Source: Hybos culiciformis
Lineage: Eukaryota; Arthropoda; Insecta; Diptera; Hybotidae
Direction of reading: 5' to 3'
NCBI GenBank assembly: GCA_964007475.1
Contig: OZ023273.1
Span: 104,530,485-104,594,484 of the forward strand
Length of the DNA stretch: 64,000 nt
Below, one piece after another: positions 51,357-63,264 of this stretch. Below the pieces are notes generated by a model. That model worked only from the letters and a program-made list of their open reading frames with translations. It was not told where the DNA came from and made no database searches. Numbering within the stretch: position 1 is the stretch's first letter; every line of letters starts with the position of its first letter. The position numbers were made by a program, and so were the translations under genes.

Positions 51357-54300
51357 CATACCTATGGATGGTAAATTGATCTCCAACAACGACTCTACAG
51401 TGTTTTGACATATAAAATTTTTTTTTTATATATTTTGAATTTGAAATTTAAAATCATATGAAAATTTTAGCAACAAGAACAGCGAGAAAAATAAATAAAT
51501 AAATAAAATGTATATATTTTTTCTTTATAATAATTTAAAAATTTTCACGTCAAAAATTCTCTAGACATTATTTTAGTGCTTTGACAAAAAAGAAAAGTGC
51601 TCTTAATATTATGTTGTTGTTATAGACAAACATGAATATACAAATTTTTTTTTTTTCTAAAGAAAATGTATGTAATTTAGGTATGTATGTTTTGTTCTCC
51701 TTTGTAATATATTGTATAAATAATAATATTGTTAAAATAAAAATTCCTTATCGAGACTTTCAAATTTTTTCTTCTAAGAAGTATAAAATATTGTATTCTT
51801 ATACATATGTGTAAAGTGAAGATGTTTGTTGCTATAATATCCTTTTTTTGTTAATATAGAATTTTTTTTTTAGTAACAGACACTCATCATTTCCGCTTCA
51901 TATATTCCTTCTATTCAGTATACTCAAAAATCATTGTTCAGCATATTTTTTTGAATGAAAATATAATTCTAATATTGATTTATTTTAGATAATATTTTTA
52001 AGTTTTTTAAGAATAATCAGGTGCTAAAAGTTATTTTAATATATAATTTTTTTATATTAGATGAAAAAAATTGTGTAGATCATTTTTACCACTTTCAGTT
52101 TCATACGATTTCTGTAACCACCAATTGGAGCTTATTTATTATCAACACTAGCGCCTATAAATCACTCTCAAGATAGGTTTCATTTGTCGATCAAATTTGA
52201 TAAACTTTATTTCTTATTTTCAGTTCCGTCTGTTCTGAAAAATTTGCCATTATTGGTCAGGAAAAGTAAAATAATAATAACGACATTGAAACGATTTGAA
52301 AATTTAATAATTACATTAACTTTGTTGGTTGAAACAAAATTGTAATGAAGCACTTTTATTTTATAACGAATTTGTTTACACTTTGTAAAAAGATTTCAGC
52401 ATAAAGTATGTGTAGAAATATATACATAACGTTGAAGAAAACAGGAAAATTTGAATATGTTTGATTTTGTATAACATATTAGATAAATATAATAAATTTA
52501 AATAAAATACCAAAAAAAAAAAAACACACAAGAAACAAGTGTTTCTTTTCTCCTTTTTTATTTTTGTTTACAATTTTTCCTGTGTTTTTTAAGGCACATT
52601 AAATTTAATATTATTTAGAGCTTATTACAATAAATATGTTAATTTAAATAAATTGCATTTTTTATTGTTGGCATAACACATCAAAATCATTAATTTATGG
52701 TTTTATATATAAAAAAAAAATTGCTAAATTAATCTGAAAATAATTTAATTTTTTAATGAGACCATAAAGAATTTTTGGCAATTTATTATTAAAAAAAAAT
52801 GTAATGTTAAATTAAAATTTATGTAAAATTTTTTTTATATATAAAATAAATTATTATTCTCAGAGTTTTTGATAATGTTTCCATTCAAGTCATTCTTTTA
52901 TGTAAATCAGTTTTACATAGATATATTAAATGGTTAAATTATGCTTCCGGGAGTGAAATAAACAGCAAAAAAAAAAAAAACAAAGAAATTTAGAGCATAC
53001 ATTTAGAATAAAATATTTCTTTTATTATTTTGATGGTATATAATCAATCATACCACATTAGTCTTAATTAATGTGCGACGTTAATTAAGGTTGATAAAAT
53101 ATTTTACTAAAAATAAACAATATATTTAAGGTGAAAGGGATAATTTTTTGACAAAAGTTTTTATCCAATGGTACTTCCTTGAAAAATTCCCATTCAAAAT
53201 TGATCAGATTTTTGTAATCCGTCTTCATCGGTTATATGAGTTAAATGAAAAAAATGTCCTTGAAGTATTTTCCCAAACAACTCACCATAATTTTAGTGGT
53301 AAATTTTCATAATTAACCTTTTTTTATGCGATAAATTTAAATTGCTTCATTTTTTTTTTGAACTAAAGAGTGTTTAAACTTTAAAATAAGACATAAAATT
53401 AAATTGAAATAAGATTCCCTCTAAACATTAAAGCGCATATTTTTTTTTTGATTAGGTAATACAACAAAATTTTCCCAAAAAAGAAGGAACCCAACTTTTT
53501 TATTTATTATAAAATAATGTTTCTCTTATCTCTTTATTTATATATATGTATAATCGAAAGAAAGAAAATTTACCCATAGTAAAATGAATATAAAAAAAAA
53601 AAATAAAAATCCTTAAAAGAAGAAGGATATTTAAATGTTTCCTATTAAAAAAGCTTACGCATTTCAAAACGTGCTTAGAATTTTTAAAATGAAAATTTCC
53701 TATAAAAGTAAAAAAGAAAATTTGTTTTTTTTTTTCCTTTTTTCAATAAAAACTTGTAAAATCAGGTACATTCATTTATACATACAATCATTTATATATA
53801 TATGTACTTATAGAGATATTTATATTCTGTTCTGTAATATTATTGTAATATTGTACTTCACTTAGCTTATTTTTCAATAATTTCTCAAATTCAATAATTT
53901 TTTTTTATATTTATTTAGGGAAAGGAAACTGATAAAAATTGAACAGAAGTTTAAAAGGATATCTCTTTTTATATCATTTTTAATTGTCTTTACGTTGTTA
54001 GGAAGGGATTTTTCACGAGCAAGGAAAAACACAAAAAAAAAACTGTATAAAAACAAAAAAATCATTTTCCTTTTCTTGTGTTTCATTTAGAATGTATATA
54101 ATATGTATATTATTGCCTTACGAGTATTAATATTATTAAAAGAATATAAGGATAATTAAGATATTTGCAGGAGTATAGAAATATGATTCTTCTATTTTTA
54201 TTATTATTAAAAGTGTTTTGAACATTTCTTTTTTTTTTTGAAGAAGTATAAAATTTCATCTGTTGAAATATTTTTTTCTTATTAAGGTGAATACTTGAAA

Positions 54301-54645
54301 AAAAAATTTTTTTTCTATCAGAATTTAGTTGCCTTGGTAATTCTTATTTTTATTGAAAATAGGATTATAGAATCAAAATAATATACTGCTTGGAGGGTTT
54401 AATTTTAGTGATTCATTTTCTAAGGTTCAAGTATTTTGTTTTTTGTTTTTTTACGGAAATTTTAATGATATTTTCTATTCTATTAAATTTTTTTTTAAAA
54501 ATGATTAAAAATAATTTTTTGTTTGTAATACAGAAAATTAATTTTTAGGCACGAAATACTTCTTGTTACCATTCTGTTCTGCAACCGAGATTATACATTG
54601 TATTGCAAGTTCTAGGTATATTTGTTTTGTGTACGGGAGAGGTTT

Positions 54646-55190
54646 GCAGGTTGCCACCCGATAGCTTTTTTTACCATAACTTGTCAAAAAATGAACGTAT
54701 TGTACATATAGTATATACGTTGGAAAGAGGAAGTAAAAAGTTCATTTGACATCTCAAAAAATAAAAATTATATAGCAGTTTTCCAAAGTATCTAAATATG
54801 AGCTCTTCAAATTTGGGGATTGCAGGTTGCCACCCTTTGGAAAATTGCTGAAAATGTTGAAAAACTGAAACTGAAAAATGTCTCATTTAGAAATGTATTC
54901 AAATTTATTGAATTTCACTTGCACCCAGTGGCTGTAAACATAAAGAAATGACTGAAAATTGACATAAAAAACAAAATTGCAATATGGTATGAAATCATTC
55001 CAAATTTTCAACGGAATCAGAATTCGGGCAAGTTTAAACACTGAAACACATTTCGCGTTAACGGCTCTTTTGCATTCGTGCCACATAATAGAGTTGTGTC
55101 TAGTTCCGACATTTTCTTCAAACAAATCATACTGTCATCAGCACTTTTATCAAGGTGGCAACCTTCAAGCCAATAAAGGTGGCAACCTAC
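54646..55190. mobile_element. Compositionally distinct insert with four GGTTGCCACC boxes
   Basis: GCAGGTTGCCACCC occurs at 54646-54659 and again, identical, at 54822-54835. Inverted versions AAGGTGGCAACCTT and AGGTGGCAACCTAC occur at 55152-55165 and 55177-55190. The inner DNA is clearly less AT-rich than its surroundings (for example the part around 55010-55120). On the minus strand two frames (54883-55125 and 54671-54886) follow each other with a TGA/ATG overlap, and a plus frame covers 54977-55198. None has a family motif I recognise, and two of the three start with TTG. The two-and-two inverted boxes suggest a transposon with terminal and subterminal repeats; no target duplication was found, so the ends are uncertain. 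Confidence 0.5.
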
Positions 55191-57670
55191 ATTTCTGACG
55201 TAATTTTGTATACTCCATTTAAAAAAATTTCCAATTCATAATATATTTTTAATTCTGTTTGGAATATGTTAATTGAATGAAATAACCCAAATATTTATCT
55301 TGAATTGCTAATAAAAAAGTTCACTTTACGAGCACAGGACAAAAACACAATTTTGAATTTTTTAAAGTGTTTAATTTTTATTTCTTTGTACGAATTGAAA
55401 TATAAGTGAACAAACCTTTGCGTTTTACCGGGGGCGGATTTTCGAATATTCCACCTCTCAGCACTTTTTAAGATTTTAGTGTTATTTAAATTTAAATAAA
55501 AAACAAATTGTATTATTTAATGAGCTCAATTTACGTATTCTTTTCTAAATTTTTTATTTATAAATTTATCGAATATATCTTCAAATTAATTTTTTTTAAC
55601 ACGTCGTGTTCGATGTACATAATTGAAATGTTATAATACTTTTATTCTCTATTTCATTGATCTCGATCTTTCCAGCCATGTCTATTAATTTATTTTTAAT
55701 TGTATCTAAAAACTTCAAAAGCAACTATTATTTTGTAGAATTTTTGCGTTTTTGTTAAAGTAAATTTTAAATAATGTTTCATAATTTATCAATAATAATA
55801 TTAAACAAAATCAAAATAACATGTATTTCGGAAAATGTATAACAAATTCATATATTATATATAAATAGATAATCTATTAATTTTCACAGTATAAAATTTC
55901 CTACGTTTTGCCAGTCTTCAAAAAATTTATACATAATAGAATTATTTTCATCGCAGCAAGACTCCTGCAAAATGTAACAAAATTTTAAATAATATACTTA
56001 AAAACAAAATCAAATTAAAATTTTAAATTGCTTTTCAATTACCTTTTATTAAAAAATATTTGTACATACTTTACTTATATTTAATAATCTATATAAACCT
56101 CTGATTTTTTTTTTTTTTTTTAATAACACAAATCTCTAAGGGGGATAAGAATTACGTTAAATAATTCTTCAAAACGTAATAATATAATTTTAAACAGAAT
56201 GAATTATATTTTTCCACTGGAATTTTTTGTGTATTAAACATAAGTAAATATAACTTTAATAATAATCATAATAATAATGCGTATAGCTTTTAGAAAATAT
56301 AAAAACAAAGTCAAAAATAAGATAACATTAAAAATAAAAAAAAAGGACCATGTATATACTACATCTTTTTAAATGAATTTAATATTATATATTTTTCATA
56401 AATATATTAAGGGTATCCAGGATACGCTTATAAAATGACTAAGCATAAAATTTAAAACTTTATCGAGAGATTTATATCTTTTCTTTTAATCTTTTATTTA
56501 TTTTTTAATAAATATTAAAGGTCTTATATATTAAAGTTATGACAAATGTTACTCTATGGTTGTTTTATAAGTTTTTTTTTTTATCTTTTGAATGACCTCT
56601 TCAAGAAGAATTTTTTATGCCAATCATCATTCTTTAAAATAAAAACATTTTAATTTTCGAATGAAGGATGGGTCTGTCTGAGTATAATAATTCATATAAA
56701 AAAAAAAGGTAGAATACTTTCTTTTTTTTTAAGTCTTTTTCATATCTTAGCAGAGTGTTAATTTTAAAGAATTTTTGTATAGAGGAAAATAAAAAGTTAC
56801 AACGATAGAAGCTATATGATATCGTAACCGTGAGGCTTAAAATATTGTAAAAATAGTTAGAAAAAAATCGATTTAATAAATTTTATAAGTTTTATTAGAA
56901 AATTATAAACTTTGGTCGAATTTTTTGCAGAACAAGGAAATTAGTTATATGTTTATAGTATCAAGGATCAAAATAAAAAATATCTTTCTTCTTAGATACA
57001 GATAATGTCCGTATACTAACACCAAAATTATTAAATAGCCGAGATTTTTAATATTTGGGGATTCAAATCTTAATACTGTCATTATTAATAAAAATCCGAC
57101 TATAGGTAGGGATTGAAAATGTTTGGCCATGTCACTACGTATTATTATGTCATTTTTTATAATCCTTTGTCCGTGATGTCGAACAATGGTTGTAGCTAAA
57201 ATTTGTATCAGTTTTTCTATTATTATTTATTATAAAAATTTTTCTTTTCCATAATTCAAAAGAAATCTCTAAAGTGATTTTTTTAATTTGAAAGTTATCA
57301 AAAACTAACCTTTTGTTCTCAGCTTCATTCAAATGATTTAGATCTAAACATAATAAATTCGAAATTACTTCAAATCTGAATTTATTGAGTTAATTAAAAT
57401 ATATGTATGTTGTAAACAACAAATAAATCAAAAACATAAAACTAATTTTATTTGGAATAATTATTTATGTATATATCTATAATAACTATAAGAATATTTT
57501 TTTCCACTTTCAAATCCCTTAGTTTAATTAAGAAATCTTGTTGAACCCACATCCTTAGATATTTTTTGGAAATATCAAAGATTTGATGAGATTTTCTATT
57601 TAATTGAGTTTGATAATAAAGTATTGCTTTTTCAATATTATGTAGATATTTATACATATATATTATTTAG

Positions 57671-57696
<26 letters not shown>
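57671..57696. repeat. (AT)13 microsatellite
   Basis: Thirteen uninterrupted AT units, followed by TATTGAGATAGG. Confidence 0.9.
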
Positions 57697-57701
<5 letters not shown>

Positions 57702-58740
57702 AGATAGGTACTTATAAATATGTAAATGTGTAAAAAATATTTTCGTTTTAGATATAAATTACAAACATGACCGACGATATACTACATTTTATATAATTTT
57801 TGTACAGTACACACATTGTAAGGAAACTCTTCAATTAATATTTTTCGAAATTTAATTTCAAAAAAAAAAATATAAAAATTAGAAAAACCAAGATATGGAT
57901 AGACCAGATAACAAGATTTTCTAAATAAATAACAAATTGATTTTGAGATACATCTTTCATAATATTATTAAAACTATAGACTAAAGAATTAAAATTCCAC
58001 GAAATTTGTATTGAAAGTGCAAAAGATCGTGTTAGAGATGTGCCATTTAATTATTTTTTTAAATCTAATATTAGCCTGATGTTCTATTTAAGTGTTCAAT
58101 TATTAGTTTATTTATTAACGTTAATATTATAATAAAATAAATTTAAATTCAACATAAAATCGATATTAAATTGATCTATATTTTTGTAATTTTTGTCAGA
58201 GGTCGGACAACAATGACAGTCCACCCGAAAAATTTCTTATACAACATAATAGCTATACTATTGAAGTATTCGCATGCTTATATACATATATATTTCGATA
58301 CTACTTTTTATAAGACATAATAACGTAATATAAATAAATCTTTTTTTGTATATATTTATACCCATAATATTTTCCTAAAAATATTACCAAAAATGTTAAA
58401 TTAAATAATATTATCTACATCGTATACATAGGTATATAATATATATATATTTATACTTCGTATTTTTATATTAAATTTATATATATATAAATAACAAAAT
58501 AGTTGTAAAAGGTTATGGATTTGATTTTACACCATAACCCAAATTGATTTCGTTATATAAAAATAATCCCCTTTTTACTCTAAATTTATGTTTTCTTGGA
58601 TAATTTTGTTCATTTTGATTTCCCTAAAGAAGATTTATTTTTCTCTTCATTTTTATATAAATATTCAAAAAGTAATACTACTGCGATACCATTATTTGTT
58701 TATTTTATTTTATTTTTTATTTATTTAATTATTTATTTTT

Positions 58741-58760
58741 TATTTTATTTTATTTTATTT
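58741..58760. repeat. (TATTT)4 tandem repeat
   Basis: Four TATTT units are followed by a T run and sit inside a longer T/A-rich tract from about 58700. The plus frame 58596-58847 is the translation of this tract and not a gene. Confidence 0.85.
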
Positions 58761-59242
58761 TTTTTCAAAAAAATTTTCAAGTTTTTAGAACTGTTAACCA
58801 TTATAGTTCATTCATTTATTCTCGTTTACATTTTTAATAATTTTTAAAGAGATTTGGCTAAAAATTGCGATTTTTTCAAGTATGATTTAAAGAAATTTTA
58901 ATTAAAAATATTTTTCGACCGAAAAATGAATCAAAAGAATTTTTGGTCGAAATTAAATTCGATATGAATAATGTAATAACAAAAAATATATAATATCAAA
59001 GTGACATTTATAAATATGCAGAAATAGACAAATATTTATTATTATTGCATTTAAAATGCATTAAAAATACAATAAAAATGCTCCAAAAAAGAGAAATGAA
59101 AAACTTATTATAAACATAAGTATATTTTGTATATAATATTGAAATCAATTTAGTTTTCCCTGTAAAAGTTTGGAAAATAATTTTGCTCTGTTCTGCTCAA
59201 AAGCGTTCCATTTTGATATTTTAATAAATTTTGTAACTAAAT

Positions 59243-59361
59243 CCCGGTTTTCACGATCAAAGTAAGTTGAAAAGTGTTCCAAGTTGACTTTGAAACCCTG
59301 TCTACATGATCAAAAAGAGCGTCCAAGTCAATTTGGACAAATGTACTTGGATCGTGAAACC
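59243..59361. mobile_element. Possible small inverted-repeat element with ACGATC ends
   Basis: GGTTTTCACGATCAAAG at 59246-59262 is the near inverse of ACTTGGATCGTGAAACC at 59345-59361. Between them CAAGTTGACTTTGAAACC, CATGATCAAAAAGAGCG and CCAAGTCAATTTGGAC show further inverted and direct echoes of the same AAGTTGACTT and GATCAAA words. The unit is less AT-rich than the flanks. It looks like an old miniature inverted-repeat element; no target duplication was recognised. Confidence 0.5.
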
Positions 59362-61235
59362 AAGCGATCAGCCGTCTTCTCAAAGACTTTTATGTCGTAA
59401 TTCTTAATACATATTTTATTAATTTATGAAGAAATAAATAAATAAAGAATAAACCTTCAAAAATTTATATAATAATGCTAATTTATATTTTTTGGTTAAA
59501 AATAATATTTCAGTTTGTTTTTTGTTTAAAGAAAATGAGAGACAAGAGCTTTAGATTTTTTTTTATTTTTTTATTATTTTTTGAACGTCCTTGAAGTTTT
59601 TTTTTTTGTTTTAATGGCAACATAAAATTCATTACACCTGATGAATTCGCAATTCATAATGTCATGATGGTCACGGTGTGTAAACTGACTCAAATAACGT
59701 TTTAAGGTTTTTAAAGTTATTTTAATTTATAAGAGGAAAATATATATTTTTTATAAAATACACATTTTTCGCATGAATTATTTCCCACTGAATAATTCAT
59801 TTTTTCTGTGTAATAAAAGAAGGATATAAAACTTTTTTTTTCTGTCTTTTTTTTACTAGATTATTATTTGTGCTACTTTTATGATATTTTTTTTTAATAA
59901 AAATTTTCGCAAAAAAAAAGAAGATATAAAATGAAAAGAGAATATTTTTTTTTTTTTAACGAAATGATGCAAAATATTTCCAGTTCGTCATCACAATGTA
60001 TTTGTCCAAATCAAAAAAGTTTGTAAAAAAAAAAAAATAATAATAATAATAGTGAAATTGCAAATGGGAACAATTGTTGACAGATGATATTAATTTTTAA
60101 CTTATTTTGTTACATTTATGAAAAATTACAGTGCACTTATGTATTATAAAATTTAATTTTTGGACAGATTTAAATTTTTCTTTTCGAATTCATTCATTCG
60201 TTTTGAAGAATTTAAAAAAAAAACATTTTTTGTAGTTTTATACTTGAGATGCTTGATTAAAGTGGTGTATTGAATCGAATGACGAGGTCTTCAAGTTTTC
60301 GCTTAAGCTAATATTACTCAACTTAACTTATCAGTGTTTAAAACGACGAGCAATCAGCTTCATACTGATGATAGAGTTAATAGCTCCAGCTATCATAGCA
60401 AATAATTTATGTAGGTACTAAGGGTAGAAAAGTACTGAACACTCTTTTCCAAAAACTCAATGCATCTTAGTAATTACTACAAAGTAATTGTATTTTAAAA
60501 CTACTGGAACTTACTGAATTTAATTTTTATGGCAAGTAGAAACCGCATTGAGTATTTTATCAAATGTAAATTTATAGAATAATTACAGCTCGAGCAGAAC
60601 TTATGTCAGAATTTGAAATCACTTTGTTTTAAACATTACTTTATTCTATGAGATCGCAAAGCCAGAAATATTCAGATAAAAAATAAATTTTATTTATCTT
60701 ACAGTTTATATTTTTCTAAAATGCTTAATGCCTGTTATTTTTACCTTAGCTTTTAAAGAAAAATGTCAAAGCATTATATTCTTCGGAAGTTAAAAAAAAA
60801 ATCTTACATTTTTAGAAAAAGGACAATGACATAGTTGACATATTTACAGACATTCTTGCCAAGTTATAAGGTTTGGAGATAATAAAAAAAAAATAATGTT
60901 ATCTACGTGAGAACAGAATAGACAGAAAAGGCGAATTACATTTTCATGTTATTTTATGATAGGTCATAATGAAGGATTCGAAATTTTAACTTGGAAAAAA
61001 AAGTATATATATAATTTTTATAACTTTGATTTTTTTTGTTTTTGTTATCATTATTTATCTCGTAAGTATTTTTTTACTGCTATAGACTATAGTAGCTTAA
61101 GAAATGTACGTATTTATTGTTTGAACAAGCTGAAAATTCAGGTAAAATTTTTAATAATTTCATTTTATTTTCCTCAAATTGTTTCAACAATATTAACATT
61201 TAATATATCCAGTTTTTTAAAGACTTAAATCTTTA
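59362..61235. other. Non-coding AT-rich stretch
   Basis: No gene is supported. A less AT-rich patch at about 60260-60420 (GAATGACGAGGTC, GACGAGCAATCAGC, TTAATAGCTCCAGCTATCATAGC) could be an eroded repeat, but it has no partner here. The plus frame 60956-61228 (F/Y/I-rich) lacks motifs. Confidence 0.45.
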
Positions 61236-61243
61236 TTTTAAAG
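61236..61243. repeat. Left target-site duplication TTTTAAAG
   Basis: Identical to 61696-61703 on the far side of the 452-bp element; the match extends one further base (A) only if the terminal base of the element is counted as host. Confidence 0.8.
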
Positions 61244-61695
61244 CAGGGCTGTGGAGTCGGAGTCGGTAGTAATTTTTGCTTGTTGAGAGTCGGAGTCGGA
61301 GTCGCCAAAATAAAGCCGACTCCGACTCCGACTTAAAAAATATTAAATTTAAAGTATACTCGACCCAAACTTATTAAATTAAAAAACACACTTTTATAAT
61401 TAAATTTAACAAAGCAAAAACCAAGTGGGTGGCACAGAAATCCAATAAAAATATATTATCACAATTTTTGCTTACTGGGAAAATTACGAGAAATACCCTT
61501 ATATGTTCATATTAAAATTTATGGCAATTTCGGGAAATACTATTTTTTATAATTGCTGGTGCGGGTGCAGAAAGCATAGTACATTGGTATCAGACAGAGA
61601 GAGTCAAAGTAGGAGTCGGAGTCGCCAAAGAAAAAAATGAGGAGTCGGAGTCGGAGTTGGAGTCGGTAATTTTGTTGACCGACTCCACAGCCCTA
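61244..61695. mobile_element. Non-autonomous hAT-like element, 452 bp, with GGAGTC subterminal repeats
   Basis: The left end is CAGGGCTGTGGAGTCGG and the right end, inverted, is TAGGGCTGTGGAGTCGG. Only the first base differs. TTTTAAAG flanks both sides, an 8-bp duplication typical of hAT. Both ends carry arrays of GGAGTC/GAGTCG words running inward (61251-61330, and inverted or direct near 61606-61690), with GTCGCCAAA at each side. The centre is AT-rich and has no transposase. Elements with GGGCTGTGGAGTCGGAGTCG ends are, from general knowledge, scattered in several animal genomes. I state this from memory without a database match. Confidence 0.85.
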
Positions 61696-61703
61696 TTTTA
61701 AAG
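61696..61703. repeat. Right target-site duplication TTTTAAAG
   Basis: Second copy of the 8-bp duplicated host sequence; TATACTTATTATTATTATTA follows. Confidence 0.8.
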
Positions 61704-63162
61704 TATACTTATTATTATTATTATAGTCTCTATATAATAGTTATTCGAAAACAAGTATTCCAAATTACATAGTAATTATTTAATAAATTTATATTCCCTA
61801 TTTTGTGAGATGAATTGAAGCCGAATTTAAAAGAAAAGTTATGCCAAGTAGTATTAAGCAATTTTTTTGATTTGCGAACTTAACTAATACTTCTGTCTGA
61901 CAAACCTGCAAATCTGCAGATACTTTTAAATAAAAATCATATTTATAGGAATGACGCATAGATCTGGATAATTTTAATAATTTTAATATACTATCAAGTT
62001 CGACAAACAAAAATAAACATAAAATCTCTAAAAAAAAAAAAAAAAAAATAACAATATTTTTACAATATTGACAAGAAGGAATTGGAGAAACAAGAAAAGG
62101 ATATCCATCATTACTTTAACTTTTTAATGATGAAAGTAGATAAATGTTTCCAATTTCTTGAATTCCCACAGGAATGATAAATAAAAATATTTTATATACA
62201 ATATTGTGGTTGGGTTGATTTTTATTTAGCTCATGGAGAAGAAAGTTAATAAAAACGCAAATTTGATCTGTTTTTTTTTTTTTTTTTGTGAATGAAGAAA
62301 GGGAAAAATTTCTAAGGAAGCTTTAATTCTTTAATTTTTTGTATTAAGTTCTATTCTCAACATTGAAAAATGAACCAAACGGAGCATTATTCTTTTATTT
62401 ATTTATTTTTTATTTTATTTTCCACCTAATCGAACAAATCAAACTTTGAATTTAATATTCATCATTAATTGAATTGTCGCTAAGATTTTGGAGTATTAGA
62501 AAGTTTCCCTTCTTCGTATGTTTTCCTTTTATTACAAGTATAGGTTTATAATTTTAAACTTTCGTATGTTATATTTTCGGAAATTAAGCATGATTTAATG
62601 CACATTATTAATATGTTGGCGTAAGCTAAATTGTCGAAAATAAATTTTGGGAATTAAGAGCGAACGAGGTTAGTTGATTTTCTGCGACGAAAACTCTAAC
62701 ATTTTGTTTTAGAAATACAAAGAGATATGTTTATTTTAACTTTATGTCCAAAATACATTTTTTTTCTTTAGATGATTTATTTTCAATATAAACTTAGCTT
62801 AAAGGCTTACACATGCCGTAAAACCACCCTATCACCCACCCACGATTACTCCTGATTTGATACAAATTCATGGCAAAATAAATTGATTTTATAACAAATT
62901 TGTGAAAATTCATTTCAAATTGTCATGTTCTTATAAACTAAATCCAGAAGTTTTATTTTTTTTAATTTTATTTAATTTTTGGTTACAAAAGTGGTTTTTA
63001 ACTATATGTTTTTTTTTGTTCTTAAATTTCACCATGTTTTAAATGGATTTTCCATAAAATGTTGACATAAACCAGAATTTCATATGAATGGAAAATAATT
63101 CCATGTAGATGTTTCAAAATATAAACTAATTAATTAATCTTAACCATTATTCAAAACCTTAT
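61704..63162. other. Non-coding AT-rich stretch
   Basis: No gene is supported. The minus frame 61798-62010 has no recognised motif. Long A and T runs occur at about 62030-62050 and 62272-62288. At 62815-62850, GCCGTAAAACCACCCTATCACCCACCCACG is a locally C-rich tract of unknown meaning. Confidence 0.5.
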
Positions 63163-63264
63163 CAGTGAAATTCCCTAGCGTAACATATCAACTACTGAAA
63201 CCAAAATTTTGGTTTATTTCAACAAATTTATAACGTTTTAATTATTATTATATTTTTTTCACTG
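63163..63264. repeat. Possible 102-bp miniature element with CAGTGAAA ends
   Basis: CAGTGAAA at 63163-63170 and TTTCACTG at 63257-63264 are exact inverse complements. TAT adjoins on both sides and could be a short target duplication. Inside lies a perfect 18-bp palindrome, AAACCAAAATTTTGGTTT, at 63198-63215. Eight-base ends are weak evidence at this composition, so the call is tentative. Confidence 0.35.

Larger units (their letters stand above)
46314..54645. other. Long non-coding AT-rich stretch
   Basis: No gene is supported. It contains (AT)9 at 47479-47496, a purine tract GAGAAAGAGAGAAAGAG at about 47120-47140, the 19-bp tandem pair at 47809 and a duplicated AGTTCTCGTCCTT word at 50651 and 50673. 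Frames at 49544-49822, 49839-50051 and the overlapping minus frame 49844-50089 lack known motifs; the first begins with TTG. Confidence 0.5.
55191..59242. other. Non-coding AT-rich stretch
   Basis: No gene is seen. Just right of the previous insert, ACCGGGGGCGGATTTTCGAATATTCCACC at about 55427-55457 is unusually GC-rich and may belong to a remnant. AACACGTCGTGTT at about 55599-55611 is a 13-base palindrome. Elsewhere there are poly-A/T runs, (AT)13 at 57671 and TATTT repeats at 58741. Confidence 0.5.

Noticed and set aside
54671..55125. Two minus-strand frames joined by a TGA/ATG overlap, read as a coupled gene pair
   Set aside because: Such coupling is a bacterial or viral feature and would be chance here. 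The first frame starts with TTG and neither protein is recognisable. I kept the region as a possible element, not as genes.
60260..60420. Sixth copy of the CACTGAAAAAA family (AGCTCCAGCTATCATAGC)
   Set aside because: It shares only short words such as AGCTCC and TAGCAAAT; the order of the other family words is not kept.
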